Origin: JAYODW01 sp038116745 | GTDB taxonomy: Bacteria > Pseudomonadota > Gammaproteobacteria > Ga0077536 | Assembly (NCBI GenBank): GCA_038116745.1 | Contig: JAYODW010000043.1 | Location: 1-36,692, forward strand | Direction of reading: 5' to 3' | Length of the DNA stretch: 36,692 bases | In this document: in pieces, positions 15,205 through 24,645 of the stretch | Layout: each line of letters begins with the position of its first letter | Numbering within the stretch: position 1 is the first letter of the stretch | Translations under genes and position numbers: made by a program | Notes under the pieces: generated by a model | Databases searched by the model: none | Told to the model about the DNA's origin: nothing | What the model saw: only the letters and a program-made list of their open reading frames with translations

Positions 15205-16542
15205 TCAGTGCCGATGGAAGAATCGCCGCAGGCGACTACCGAGCTCCGGAAGAGCCGCCATGGCGGCGCCGAGAGCAAGCAGATTCAGGCAGGCCACGGC
15301 ACCGAACACATCGGGTATTGCTGCACCGAGGGCGAATAGCCCCATGGTAAAACCCGCTGAAATAACCATGAAAAGCGCGCTGACTATGTTCAGTGCAGCC
15401 AGCACGCGAGCGCGGAGACGGGGCTCAGCGCGAGCCTGTAGCGCGGCGTAAAGCGGCACGATGTAGAGTGCACCGCCGAAGCCGATCAGGCAGAGGTCAG
15501 TAAAAAACCGGACCGCAGCCGGGAGACTCAGGAACGTGCTCAGTCCGAGGACAGCTTCTGATGGTGCGTGCGGCGACGCGAGCCAGACGTCGAATGAGGC
15601 CAGGCTGATCAGCAGTGCCGCCGGGGGCACCAGTCCTAGGTCAATGCGGCCGCGTGACAGTCTTTCGCACAACAGGGCACCGCAGCCGATGCCGATCGTA
15701 AAAGCGGCGCTTAATAGCGTCACGCTTTGTTCATCCGCATTGAGCAGGGCGCGCCCGTAACTCGGAACAACACTGAGATAGGTGGCACCGGTGAACCAGA
15801 ATCCGGAGATCAGCAGGACGATGGTCGCCGTTGATGAATTCCCCAGTCCGGCTTTCGCGATGGTCCAGCTCGATCGGACCAGGTTGAAGTCGACGACAAG
15901 CGTGGCGTCTGATGGTAAAGCCGGAGGGATTCCGCTGCTGATCCAACGCCCGGCAACGGCCAGCAGCATGACTGTGAGGATGACAATCCAGGGGTGCTCG
16001 CCAGTCAGCCCGGCGAGGAAACCGCCCGCCATGCCGCCGGTCAGGATCGCCACATAAGTACCCATCTGCATGAGGCCGTTGGCGCCGGTGAGCTCATCGT
16101 TGTCCAGATGCTGAGGCAGCATGGCGTACTTCAGCGGGCCGAAGAAAGTCGACTGTGTTCCCATCAGGAAGAGCACTACGAGCAGGAAGGGATGGCTCTC
16201 CAGCCAGAAAGCGGTAGCGCCGAGACCCATGATCAGGATTTCCGCACTTTTTATCCGGCGTATGAGTGCAGACTTTTCAAGTTTGTCGGCGATCTGTCCC
16301 GCCAGTGCCGAAAAAAGCAGGAATGGAAGAATGAAGATTCCGCCTGTCAGCACGACCAGCATGCGGCTGTCGGCACCGCTGCGATCGGCAAGTTCGAAGG
16401 TGACAAAAATGATCAGTGCGAAACGGTAGACGTTGTCGTTGAACGCGCCGAGAAATTGCGTCACAAACAATGGGGCGAACCGCCGCGAGCACAGCAGGTG
16501 CCACTGGCGGGTGGGGGGCGATGGCGACGTTTCCGTCTCCAT
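15205..16542 (-). CDS. MFS transporter, LplT-like (lysophospholipid transporter family)
   Basis: A 445-aa inner-membrane protein with about 12 hydrophobic segments. The opening APLFVTQFLGAFNDNVYRFAL and the following GQIADKLEKSALIRRIK and TQSTFFGPLKYAMLPQHL are characteristic of the LplT type, which flips lysophospholipids and is often fused or linked to an acyltransferase (Aas). Here the acyltransferase domain is absent and none is adjacent, so the transported lipid is uncertain. I chose the ATG at 16542 (METETSPSP); an ATG 17 codons upstream adds a basic stretch unlike the family. The stop lies 25 bases from the convergent lon stop. Its start faces pyk across 71 bases. Confidence 0.86.
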   Translation of the reverse strand: METETSPSPPTRQWHLLCSRRFAPLFVTQFLGAFNDNVYRFALIIFVTFELADRSGADSRMLVVLTGGIFILPFLLFSALAGQIADKLEKSALIRRIKSAEILIMGLGATAFWLESHPFLLVVLFLMGTQSTFFGPLKYAMLPQHLDNDELTGANGLMQMGTYVAILTGGMAGGFLAGLTGEHPWIVILTVMLLAVAGRWISSGIPPALPSDATLVVDFNLVRSSWTIAKAGLGNSSTATIVLLISGFWFTGATYLSVVPSYGRALLNADEQSVTLLSAAFTIGIGCGALLCERLSRGRIDLGLVPPAALLISLASFDVWLASPHAPSEAVLGLSTFLSLPAAVRFFTDLCLIGFGGALYIVPLYAALQARAEPRLRARVLAALNIVSALFMVISAGFTMGLFALGAAIPDVFGAVACLNLLALGAAMAALPELGSRLRRFFHRH

Positions 16543-16613
16543 CAGGCACGAAAACCGGGAAGGCCGTGTGCGATACTTTCGCTCACCGGGCATTGCTCAG
16601 GGACGTCCAAGTC

Positions 16614-18068
16614 GTGGCGATCGTAACCGAACTAGACCTGCTCAAATATCGCCGCACCAAGATAGTGGCGACGGTGGGGCCGGCGTCTGCATCGCGAGAA
16701 TCCTTGGTGTCGCTGGTCGAGGCCGGCGTCAATGTTTTTCGGATTAACCTGTCTCACGGCTCGCAGGCCGGCCATGCAGCGGCCATTACACTCATTCGTG
16801 AAGTTTCATCCTCTCTGAAGACTCATACCGCGGTGCTGGCCGACCTTTGCGGTCCAAAAATCCGCACGGGTAGATTCGAAGGCGGGCAGGCTGAACTGCG
16901 GGCCGGTGCATCGGTCACGCTCACAGTGCGCGATGTCCTCGGGCACCCTGGCTTGATCCCGTCGCAGTACGCCGCTCTGCCGCAGGATGTCAGCCCCGGC
17001 CAGCGGATCCTGCTCAATGATGGCGCGATTGAGCTCAGCGTCGAGGAGGTTACTGTCGAAGAGGTGAAATGCCGCATCGTCAATGGCGGCGTCGTGAGTG
17101 ATCACAAGGGCATAAACCTACCGGATTCGCAGGTGTCAGCCCCCGCGCTGACGGAGAAGGATCGTCGGGACGCAGAGTTTGCGCTCGCGGCAGGAGTGGA
17201 TTTTCTGGCCCTGTCTTTTGTGCGCAAAGGGGCGGATGTCATGGCCCTGCGCGAGATTGTCGATCGGTCCGGGTCCCGTGCTGACATCATCGCCAAAATC
17301 GAAACGCCCGAGGCGCTCGAAAACAGTGCGGACATCCTGCACGCGGCAGATGGCATCATGGTGGCGCGCGGTGACCTGGGCGTTGAGCTCAACCCTGAAC
17401 AGGTGCCTCTCGCTCAGGCGCAGTTGATCCACCTGGCACGTAGTCTGAACAAGCCGGTCGTCGTGGCCACGCAGATGCTTGAGTCCATGATAGTCAGTCC
17501 CCGACCGACGCGAGCAGAGGTATCAGATGTCGCCTTTGCGGTCGCCAGCGGCGCAGACGCAGTCATGCTGTCCGGCGAGTCCGCCGTGGGTGCTTATCCA
17601 GTGGCGGCTGTACGCATGATGGATCGCGTCGCGCGACAGACGGAGAGCTACCACTGGTACTCGGGGCTGGACTTGGTGCCTGGATCGGCGGCGGCAACTT
17701 TGAGCGAGGTGCCATTCGGAGATGCGATCGCCGACGCGACGGCAAAACTGGTGGGCGATCTGAAAGCTCGCGCGGTCATCGTGCTATCGCTGCAGGGCAT
17801 GTCGGCAATCACGCTCAGCGCGGCGCGGCCGTCGGCGCCATTGGTCGGGATCTCCAACGATAGCGGAACGTGCCGTCGCATGAGCCTGATGTGGGGTGTG
17901 ATTCCCTATTGCACCGACGCTGCGGGGCGGGAAAACCCCAACGAGGTTGCGCGTGCCGTTGCAGGAGAGCTGGAGCTGGCCGTCCCGGGAGAATTTATCG
18001 TGTTGGTGCGCGGGTTCAGTGCTGACCCGGCATTGAATTCACCGTCGATTACGCTCCTGCAGCTCTAG
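16614..18068 (+). CDS. pyk: Pyruvate kinase
   Basis: Pyruvate kinase makes pyruvate and ATP from phosphoenolpyruvate and ADP in glycolysis. I take the GTG at 16614 as start, with AGGGAC about 10 bases upstream, giving 484 aa, normal for a bacterial type. A longer in-frame extension begins inside the divergent MFS gene and is not pyruvate-kinase-like. Family blocks in order are RRTKIVATVGPAS, NVFRINLSHGS, ADLCGPKIRTG, LSFVRKGADV, the active-site IIAKIETPEALEN with its catalytic Lys, IMVARGDLGVEL, VATQMLESMI and MLSGESAVGAYP. The C-terminal domain retains LMWGVIPY. The gene converges on ssb. Confidence 0.95.
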   Translation: MAIVTELDLLKYRRTKIVATVGPASASRESLVSLVEAGVNVFRINLSHGSQAGHAAAITLIREVSSSLKTHTAVLADLCGPKIRTGRFEGGQAELRAGASVTLTVRDVLGHPGLIPSQYAALPQDVSPGQRILLNDGAIELSVEEVTVEEVKCRIVNGGVVSDHKGINLPDSQVSAPALTEKDRRDAEFALAAGVDFLALSFVRKGADVMALREIVDRSGSRADIIAKIETPEALENSADILHAADGIMVARGDLGVELNPEQVPLAQAQLIHLARSLNKPVVVATQMLESMIVSPRPTRAEVSDVAFAVASGADAVMLSGESAVGAYPVAAVRMMDRVARQTESYHWYSGLDLVPGSAAATLSEVPFGDAIADATAKLVGDLKARAVIVLSLQGMSAITLSAARPSAPLVGISNDSGTCRRMSLMWGVIPYCTDAAGRENPNEVARAVAGELELAVPGEFIVLVRGFSADPALNSPSITLLQL

Positions 18069-18084
18069 CAGAGAGGAGCGCCGT

Positions 18085-18122
18085 AGCGGCTGGCCGTATC
18101 CGGCTGCGAACCACCAGCCGCT
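18085..18122. terminator. Hairpin between convergent pyk and ssb
   Basis: AGCGGCTGG (18085-18093) pairs perfectly with CCAGCCGCT (18114-18122) across a 20-base loop, in the 68-base space between the two stop codons. There is no U-run on either strand, so it may only slow or protect transcript ends. Confidence 0.45.
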
Positions 18123-18136
18123 GACAATCCCGCGGC

Positions 18137-18604
18137 TCAGAACGGGATATCGTCGTCGAAGTCGCCCATGGGAGGTTCCTGGTAGGCGGCTGCAGGCGCA
18201 GCGGCCGTTGCTGCGCGGGGCCTATCCTCATCCGATGCGGGCATGCCCGCGCCACCGGCACCACCGCCGCGCCCTCCCAGCATCTGCATCTCGCCAGCGA
18301 CGATTTCCGTGGTGTATCGCTCATTGCCATCGCGATCCTGCCACTTGCGGGTCCGCAGCTGTCCTTCGATGAACACCTGAGAGCCTTTGCGCAGATATTC
18401 GTTAACGATCTCCGCGAGACGGCCGAAGAAGACGACTCGGTGCCATTCGGTGCGCTCCTGCTGCTCACCGCTTTCACGGTCGCGCCAGGACTCCGCAGTT
18501 GCCAGCCGTATGTTGGCTACTGCGCTCCCGCTGGAGGTGTAGCGTACTTCCGGATCAGCACCGAGATTACCAATCAGCATTACCTTGTTCAGACCACGTG
18601 CCAT
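18137..18604 (-). CDS. ssb: Single-stranded DNA-binding protein
   Basis: SSB coats single-stranded DNA during replication, repair and recombination, working as a tetramer. The 155-aa protein has the OB-fold (about residues 1-110) starting MARGLNKVMLIGNLGADPEVR and containing TEWHRVVFFGRLAEI and KGSQVFIEGQLRTRKW. A flexible Gly/Ala-rich linker and the acidic C-terminal tip DFDDDIPF, which docks partner proteins, follow. A good Shine-Dalgarno (AAAGGAGAA) precedes the ATG. The MFS gene lies 115 bases upstream on the same strand and uvrA diverges from that, the same order as in Pseudomonas. Confidence 0.96.
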   Translation of the reverse strand: MARGLNKVMLIGNLGADPEVRYTSSGSAVANIRLATAESWRDRESGEQQERTEWHRVVFFGRLAEIVNEYLRKGSQVFIEGQLRTRKWQDRDGNERYTTEIVAGEMQMLGGRGGGAGGAGMPASDEDRPRAATAAAPAAAYQEPPMGDFDDDIPF

Positions 18605-18719
18605 GTTTATTTCTCCTTTTGTTCTAGAAAAACCAACCGTCCTTGGTTGAGCCCGAAGCCCCTGATTCTACCGGACCGCACAGCAAAAAGTCGCCGCGGC
18701 GCGCGTTTCGCTGATGAAT

Positions 18720-19913
18720 TCAGCGGGCGGTCGCGCGCAATACCGAGCTTTGACGGCTGCACATGCAATGTACCCACCACACTGCGCCGAGCAGGGCGCT
18801 TGCCAGTGGAACGCAGGTGTAGCCGAACTGGCCGGCGATGACGCCACCGAGCATCCCACCGAGGAACACGCCAATGAACTGGAAACTTGAGTAGGCGCCC
18901 AGGGCGGTGCCTTTCCCTGCGCTGGGTGCGGCCCGGGAGATCAGTCCGGGAAGAGAGGCTTCCAGGAAGTTGAACGCGGCAAAGAACAGAGTCAGTGCTG
19001 CCAGAAATCCAACAACGCTGTTCCAGAACAGCCAGAGAAGCAGTTCGGCGATGCTCAGCAGCCCGACCGAGATATAGAAAAAACGCTCTCCTAGCTGTTT
19101 TCTCGAAGAAAGGCCGATCAGCGGTCCGGCAAACAGGAGTGAGAGCGCCAATACGGGGAGGTAGACCTTGTAGTGCTGTGCCGCGGCAAGATGCATGCCC
19201 TCGACCAATCCGATCGGGATCGCGACAAAGCTCGCCGCCAGGATCAAATGCAGGCTGAGGACGCCGACGTAGAGCACTCTCAGGTCTCGGTCAACGATAA
19301 TCTGAGCGATGCGGCCTGACTGTGCATGACCCGTCCTCGGGCTCACGCCGGGCACAACAAAAATCACGATCGGGATGGCGGCGCACGCCAGGACAGCTAC
19401 AGACATAAAAAGACCGCGCAGGCCAAAAACGGCATTCAAGGCGGGGCCGAGAACGAACGCGACCGAGAAAGCGGCCCCGATGCTGACCCCGATGATGGCC
19501 ATGATTTTGGTGCGCTGATTATCCCGCGAGAGATCCGCTGCCAGAGCAAGGCTCGCGCCGCTCACGGCTCCAAGCCCCTGGATCGCTCTACCCGCGATAA
19601 CCGGCCAGATGCTGTCGCCCCACGCGGCCAGCAGCGCACCGAGGATGAACACCACCAGGCCACCGACGATTACCGGTTTGCGGCCGATGCGGTCGGACAG
19701 TGAGCCCAGGGGGATCTGCAGCAGCGCCTGGGTAAGGCCGTAGATCCCGATGGCGGTCCCGATCAGGAAAGGCGTCGCGTCGCGCAGCGTGTCGACATAG
19801 AGCGCCAGCACGGGGATTAGCATGAACAGTCCGAGCATGCGCAGAAAAAAAACCAGGCCCAGCGCCAAAGCAGAGCGTTTTTCCAACGAAGTCAGACGGA
19901 GGGGGTCGGTCAC
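18720..19913 (-). CDS. MFS transporter between uvrA and ssb (YajR-like)
   Basis: A 397-aa inner-membrane protein of the major facilitator superfamily with about 12 transmembrane segments. The signature loop between helices 2 and 3 is GSLSDRIGRKPVI. The helix-1 motif GLVFFLRMLGLFMLIPVLALY is typical of YajR-like exporters, but the C-terminal YAM domain of E. coli YajR is absent. The substrate is unknown. It sits between ssb (same strand) and uvrA (divergent), a conserved order in Pseudomonas and relatives that probably reflects shared ancestry and not shared function. Confidence 0.88.
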   Translation of the reverse strand: MTDPLRLTSLEKRSALALGLVFFLRMLGLFMLIPVLALYVDTLRDATPFLIGTAIGIYGLTQALLQIPLGSLSDRIGRKPVIVGGLVVFILGALLAAWGDSIWPVIAGRAIQGLGAVSGASLALAADLSRDNQRTKIMAIIGVSIGAAFSVAFVLGPALNAVFGLRGLFMSVAVLACAAIPIVIFVVPGVSPRTGHAQSGRIAQIIVDRDLRVLYVGVLSLHLILAASFVAIPIGLVEGMHLAAAQHYKVYLPVLALSLLFAGPLIGLSSRKQLGERFFYISVGLLSIAELLLWLFWNSVVGFLAALTLFFAAFNFLEASLPGLISRAAPSAGKGTALGAYSSFQFIGVFLGGMLGGVIAGQFGYTCVPLASALLGAVWWVHCMCSRQSSVLRATAR

Positions 19914-19925
19914 CTGGGCAGCAGA

Positions 19926-19955
19926 TTGAGGGTGGCTGAAAAAACGCCGTATAGT
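19926..19955 (+). promoter_or_regulatory. Candidate promoter of uvrA
   Basis: TTGAGG (19926-19931), an 18-base spacer and TATAGT (19950-19955) lie 83 bases before the uvrA ATG. I looked for a LexA box of the CTGT-N8-ACAG type in this interval and found none, so SOS control is not supported by sequence. Confidence 0.45.
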
Positions 19956-20038
19956 ACTCGCTTGCCTTATTTTTTTGCGTCGCGCGCCGGCTGAAGGCGA
20001 TGCATTGCCCTGAGACCGAGTAAGCGGACCGACCCATC

Positions 20039-22885
20039 ATGGACACCATCTCCCTGCGCGGCGCACGCACGCACAATCTGCGCAACGTTGATCTCGATCT
20101 GCCCCGTGACCGCCTGATTGTGATCACCGGCTTGTCCGGCTCGGGTAAGTCGTCGCTGGCGTTTGACACCATTTACGCTGAGGGTCAGCGACGTTACGTC
20201 GAGTCACTGTCTGCTTACGCGCGTCAGTTTCTCTCGATGATGGAGAAGCCCGATATCGATCACATAGAGGGACTTTCTCCCGCGATTTCCATTGAGCAGA
20301 AGTCCACATCGCATAACCCACGTTCGACCGTTGGCACAATCACCGAGATTTACGACTACCTGCGCCTGTTGTTTGCCCGGGTAGGGGAGCCGCGCTGCCC
20401 GGATCATCAGGAGATTCTGGAGGCCCAGACGGTGTCCCAGATGGTCGATCAGGTGCTCGCGTTGCCGCCGGATTCGCGCTGGATGCTCCTCGCGCCGGTC
20501 ATCAGGGGACGCAAGGGTGAGCATCAGCAGGTTTTCGCGCAGCTTGCCCGTCTGGGATATCTGCGCGCGCTGGTTGACGGTGAGGTCGTCATGCTGGACG
20601 ACCCGCCAGTCCTCGCGTTACGCAAGAAACACGACATCGACGTCGTGATCGACCGCTTCCGGATCCGCGACGACCTGCGCCTGCGGCTGGCAGAGTCTCT
20701 GGAGGCTGCGCTTGAGCTGGGAGAGGGCGTGGCGCGGCTGGTGCCGCATGAGGAGCAGGGAGCAGAGCTGTTGTTTTCAGCGAAATTTGCCTGCCCGGCC
20801 TGTGGATACAGTCTTAATGAACTGGAGCCGCGGCTGTTCTCCTTCAACAATCCGGTCGGTGCCTGTGGTGCCTGTGACGGGCTCGGAGTCGTGCAGTACT
20901 TTGACGCCGAGCGCGTCGTGCAGCGACCCGAGGTCAGCCTGCCCGCGGGTGCGATCCGGGGCTGGGATCGGCGCAACGCATACTATTTCCAGCTCATTAA
21001 TGCGCTTGCCCGGCATTTCAAATTCGATATCGATACACCCTTCTGCGAGCTGCCTGAAAAGGTGAAGCAGGTCATCCTCCACGGCAGCGGAAAAGACCCG
21101 ATCGAGTTTACCTACCTGAAGAGCGGTGGTCGGAGCTACACGCGCGCGCACCCCTTTGAAGGGGTCCTCCCGAACATGGAACGGCGCTACCGGGAAACCG
21201 ATTCCAACATGGTGCGCGAGGAGCTCTCACGCTATCTGGGCAATAAGCCGTGTCCCGAATGCTCCGGGACCCGTCTCAACCGCGCGGCGCGCAACGTATT
21301 TGTCGGCAATCACGATCTGGCGCAACTGACGTCAATGCCGATCGGGACCGCTCATCATTTTTTTTCTGAGCTCACGCTGCCCGGCCGGCGCGGTGAGATT
21401 GCCGAAAAAATTATTAAGGAAGTGCAGGCGCGTCTCGAATTCCTGATCAATGTCGGACTTGATTACCTCACGCTGGACCGCAGCGCGGATACGCTCTCGG
21501 GCGGTGAGGCGCAGCGTATACGCCTCGCAAGCCAGATCGGGGCTGGACTTGTTGGTGTGATGTACATCCTCGACGAGCCCTCGATCGGGCTGCATCAGCG
21601 TGACAATCAGCGTCTCTTGAGCACCCTCGTCAGGCTGCGCGATCTTGGCAATACGGTGATCGTTGTGGAGCATGATGAGGAGGCTATCCGGGCGGCCGAT
21701 CATGTTGTCGACATGGGACCTGGTGCCGGGGTTCATGGCGGGCGCGTGGTGGCGCAGGGGCCGCCGGCGGCAATCGTCTCGTGCTCCGAATCGCTGACAG
21801 GGCAGTACCTGTCGGGTCGTCGACGCATCGCGGTGCCTATGCTCCGAAACCCGTTTGATCCGAAGCGCGTTATCCGGCTCAAGGGAGCGAGCGGCAACAA
21901 TCTGCAGGGCGTCGACGCCGAGATCCCGATCGGTCTGATGACCTGCGTTACCGGGGTCAGCGGGTCGGGTAAATCAACGCTGGTCAACGATACGCTTTAC
22001 CATGCCGCAGCCCGTACCTTGAACGGCGCCGCGGTCACGCCTGCGGCGCATGTTGAGCTGGATGGCCTTGAGCATTTTGACAAGGTGGTCGACATCGATC
22101 AGAGCCCGATCGGCCGCACGCCGCGGTCTAATCCGGCGACGTACACGGGGTTATTTACGCCGATTCGCGAACTTTTTGCGGCGACACCTGAAGCGCGTTC
22201 GCGTGGCTACCAGCCTGGCCGCTTCAGTTTCAACGTTAAAGGCGGTCGCTGCGAGGCTTGCCAGGGCGATGGACTCATAAAGGTTGAGATGCACTTCCTG
22301 CCCGATGTCTACGTGCCGTGCGACCAGTGCAAAGGTAAGCGCTACAACCGCGAGACCCTGGAGATTGCCTACAAGGGACGCAATATCAACGAGGTCCTTG
22401 AAATGACGGTGGAAGAGGCGCGCGCGTTTTTCGACGCGGTGCCGGCTGTCGTCAGTAAGCTGCAGACCCTGAGCGAGGTCGGACTCTCATATCTGCGTCT
22501 GGGCCAGAACGCGACCACCTTGTCCGGCGGCGAGGCGCAGCGCGTGAAACTGTCACGCGAGCTCTCGAAACGCGATACTGGGAAGACGCTCTATATTCTT
22601 GATGAGCCAACCACTGGCCTGCACTTCTACGACATCGAGCAGCTTCTGCGGGTGCTCCATCGCCTGCGTGACCACGGCAACACGGTTGTTGTCATCGAGC
22701 ACAACTTAGACGTTATCAAGACAGCCGACTGGGTAGTCGATCTTGGGCCCGAAGGGGGTAGCGGCGGTGGTCAACTGGTGGCTTGCGGGACGCCGGAAAC
22801 CGTCGCGATGGTTCCTGGCTCGCATACGGGTCGCTTCCTGGGCCAGGTGCTGAAGCAGAGTCTGGCGGTCCCGGAGACGGCCTGA
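20039..22885 (+). CDS. uvrA: Excinuclease ABC subunit A
   Basis: UvrA finds DNA lesions for nucleotide excision repair and loads UvrB. The 948-aa protein is full length. It has two ABC ATPase modules. The first has Walker A GLSGSGKS (about residues 31-38) and signature LSGGEAQRIRLA; the second has Walker A GVSGSGKS and signature LSGGEAQRVKLSREL. Zinc-ligand pairs are visible in CPACGYS/CGACDG and in CEACQGDG/CDQCKGKR, as expected for the zinc modules. The YILDEPSIGLHQRDN and YILDEPTTGLHFYD Walker B/D-loop blocks are intact. It diverges from the MFS-ssb unit and converges on a membrane-protein gene. Confidence 0.97.
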   Translation: MDTISLRGARTHNLRNVDLDLPRDRLIVITGLSGSGKSSLAFDTIYAEGQRRYVESLSAYARQFLSMMEKPDIDHIEGLSPAISIEQKSTSHNPRSTVGTITEIYDYLRLLFARVGEPRCPDHQEILEAQTVSQMVDQVLALPPDSRWMLLAPVIRGRKGEHQQVFAQLARLGYLRALVDGEVVMLDDPPVLALRKKHDIDVVIDRFRIRDDLRLRLAESLEAALELGEGVARLVPHEEQGAELLFSAKFACPACGYSLNELEPRLFSFNNPVGACGACDGLGVVQYFDAERVVQRPEVSLPAGAIRGWDRRNAYYFQLINALARHFKFDIDTPFCELPEKVKQVILHGSGKDPIEFTYLKSGGRSYTRAHPFEGVLPNMERRYRETDSNMVREELSRYLGNKPCPECSGTRLNRAARNVFVGNHDLAQLTSMPIGTAHHFFSELTLPGRRGEIAEKIIKEVQARLEFLINVGLDYLTLDRSADTLSGGEAQRIRLASQIGAGLVGVMYILDEPSIGLHQRDNQRLLSTLVRLRDLGNTVIVVEHDEEAIRAADHVVDMGPGAGVHGGRVVAQGPPAAIVSCSESLTGQYLSGRRRIAVPMLRNPFDPKRVIRLKGASGNNLQGVDAEIPIGLMTCVTGVSGSGKSTLVNDTLYHAAARTLNGAAVTPAAHVELDGLEHFDKVVDIDQSPIGRTPRSNPATYTGLFTPIRELFAATPEARSRGYQPGRFSFNVKGGRCEACQGDGLIKVEMHFLPDVYVPCDQCKGKRYNRETLEIAYKGRNINEVLEMTVEEARAFFDAVPAVVSKLQTLSEVGLSYLRLGQNATTLSGGEAQRVKLSRELSKRDTGKTLYILDEPTTGLHFYDIEQLLRVLHRLRDHGNTVVVIEHNLDVIKTADWVVDLGPEGGSGGGQLVACGTPETVAMVPGSHTGRFLGQVLKQSLAVPETA

Positions 22886-22909
22886 GCCCGAACGATTTTT
22901 TCGGTCACG

Positions 22910-23560
22910 TCAGATACCCAGCTGCTGCCCGAGCAGGAAGCCGTAGCAGACCAGCAACGGCACCTGCGCGAGCAGGGCGCCGAAGTGTTCGAAAAGCAGG
23001 TCAAAACCACTGGTGCGGAGCTTTTCGTTCAGCAAGGTGCCGAGCACACGACCGACGCGCGCGCCCAGCTGGCTCGCCGTCAGCGCCATAACCATCAGCA
23101 ATGCAGTCGCAAACAGACCAGGCCAGGCGCTCGCCGCCGTGATGCCGAGGTAGGCGGCGAACCAGTGGAAAACCATGCTCAGGCAGACAGCCCCCTGAGC
23201 CATGGTAAGCGTCGTGGTGCGCCGGCGCAGTGCCGGTACGAGTCCGCCGAGCATGCCGACGACAAACAGCACGTTGAACAGTGTCATGGCTGCAGCGTTG
23301 TCGAGTAATGCTTCCAGCGTGGGTGCGACGCTGGCGCCAAAAATCGTCGGGTAGCCAATCAGAACGAAACTGACCAGCGCCGCCGCGCGCAGACCCGGCG
23401 CTGCCATGGCCTCCCAGAACCAGCTCAGCACCTGATGTCCGGTTTCGCGCGAGCCGATGAATTTTCCGAGCGGTATTTCCAGCGCGCCAAGGAGCACTAA
23501 CGTGGCCGTGGCGGCCATGACATCGGCGCTGAAGAAGATTGTCTGAAGCGGCACGGTCAA
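22910..23560 (-). CDS. Unrecognised multi-spanning membrane protein
   Basis: I do not recognise this family. The 216-aa product has about five or six hydrophobic segments (for example AATATLVLLGALEI, AAALVSFVLIGYPTIF, LFNVLFVVGMLGGLV and the C-terminal LLAQVPLLVCYGFLL) and should sit in the inner membrane. A charged loop PALRRRTTTLTM and an amphipathic stretch LLNEKLRTSGFDLLFEHF separate them. The start is uncertain: TTG at 23560, GTG at 23554 or ATG at 23518, none with a good ribosome site. It diverges from the PfkB-family kinase gene across 79 bases and converges on uvrA. No partner gene suggests a function. Confidence 0.65.
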   Translation of the reverse strand: MTVPLQTIFFSADVMAATATLVLLGALEIPLGKFIGSRETGHQVLSWFWEAMAAPGLRAAALVSFVLIGYPTIFGASVAPTLEALLDNAAAMTLFNVLFVVGMLGGLVPALRRRTTTLTMAQGAVCLSMVFHWFAAYLGITAASAWPGLFATALLMVMALTASQLGARVGRVLGTLLNEKLRTSGFDLLFEHFGALLAQVPLLVCYGFLLGQQLGI

Positions 23561-23639
23561 GGGGCCATGAGGACTGTAAAAGTTGAAAAAAACCGATCGG
23601 GTATTATCGCCGCCCTCTTAACTGCGAGGTCGGACCGAC

Positions 23640-24578
23640 ATGCCTGCACTGATCTGTGGCTCCATCGCTTTCGACAACATCATGGTGTTTCAGGACCGGT
23701 TTAAGAATCATATCCTGCCGGACAAGATCCACATGTTGAACGTCTCTTTTCTGGTGCCGGAACTCCGTTGCGAGTTCGGTGGCTGCGCCGGAAATATCGC
23801 GTACAACCTCTCGATGATTGGCGGGGACCCGTTGCCCATGGCGACGGTCGGGCGCGACTTTGCGCATTACGGGGCCTGGATGGATCGTTGCGGCATCGAT
23901 CGGCGTTGTATCCGCGAGGTCCCGGACACACTGACCGCGCAGGCGTTCATCACCACAGATCTCGATGACAACCAGATTACTGCCTTTCATCCCGGCGCGA
24001 TGAGTTTCTCCCATGAGAACCAGGTAGCTGACGCCGGCGAAATCGAGATCGGCATCGTGGCGCCGGATGGGCGCGACGGGATGGTTCAGCATGCAGCGCA
24101 GCTGCGTGCGGCAGGGGTGCCGTTCATCTTTGATCCTGGTCAGGGTATGCCAATGTTCGATGGTGAAGATCTGCTGCAATTCATCGAGCAGGCGACCTGG
24201 GTTGCGGTAAATGATTACGAGGCTCAGATGCTACAGGAGCGTACGGGGCTCGAGCCGGAGGCGGTAGCGCAGCGCGTGGAAGCGTGTATCGTCACCCGGG
24301 GTGCAGAAGGCGCGTATGTCTATACAGCCGGCGAGCGCATCGAGATCCCACCGGCGAAGCCCCAGGCAGTGACCGACCCGACCGGCTGCGGGGATGCCTT
24401 CCGCGCGGGCCTTCTCTATGGATTGATGAACAAGCTGCCGTGGACCACGACCGGGCGTATTGCCTCGCTTCTTGGGGCTCTGAAGATCGAGCAGAACGGG
24501 ACGCAGAACCATGCTGTCACCCGGGATGCCTTCGCGCGTCTGTATGAGCAGAATTTCGGGCAGTCGCTCAGTTGGTAG
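23640..24578 (+). CDS. PfkB-family carbohydrate/nucleoside kinase (adenosine kinase-like)
   Basis: A 312-aa cytoplasmic kinase of the PfkB/ribokinase family. It starts MPALICGSIAFDNIM. The first family signature is FGGCAGNIAYNLSMIGG (about residues 46-62). The second, with the anion hole and catalytic Asp252, is DPTGCGDAFRAG (residues 246-257). GlyThr-rich ATP-binding elements (VTRGAEGAYVY) lie between them. The substrate-side residues around FDNI and GGCAGNIAYNL resemble proteobacterial proteins annotated as adenosine or nucleoside kinases, so purine nucleoside salvage is the likely role. A sugar substrate is not excluded. lgt follows 67 bases downstream on the same strand. Confidence 0.85.
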   Translation: MPALICGSIAFDNIMVFQDRFKNHILPDKIHMLNVSFLVPELRCEFGGCAGNIAYNLSMIGGDPLPMATVGRDFAHYGAWMDRCGIDRRCIREVPDTLTAQAFITTDLDDNQITAFHPGAMSFSHENQVADAGEIEIGIVAPDGRDGMVQHAAQLRAAGVPFIFDPGQGMPMFDGEDLLQFIEQATWVAVNDYEAQMLQERTGLEPEAVAQRVEACIVTRGAEGAYVYTAGERIEIPPAKPQAVTDPTGCGDAFRAGLLYGLMNKLPWTTTGRIASLLGALKIEQNGTQNHAVTRDAFARLYEQNFGQSLSW

Positions 24579-24645
24579 CCGGGTTTGCTGGGCCCGACTG
24601 TGCTCGTGAGCCGAGAGTGACGTAGGCAAGCCTGCTGCGGCCGTT

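Noticed and set aside
14448..15278. A 276-codon minus-strand frame opposite lon
   Set aside because: It lies wholly opposite the conserved Lon protease domain and the MFS gene end, with no family features.
19914..20038. A LexA (SOS) box before uvrA
   Set aside because: No CTGT-N8-ACAG or close variant is present; only an ordinary promoter candidate was found.
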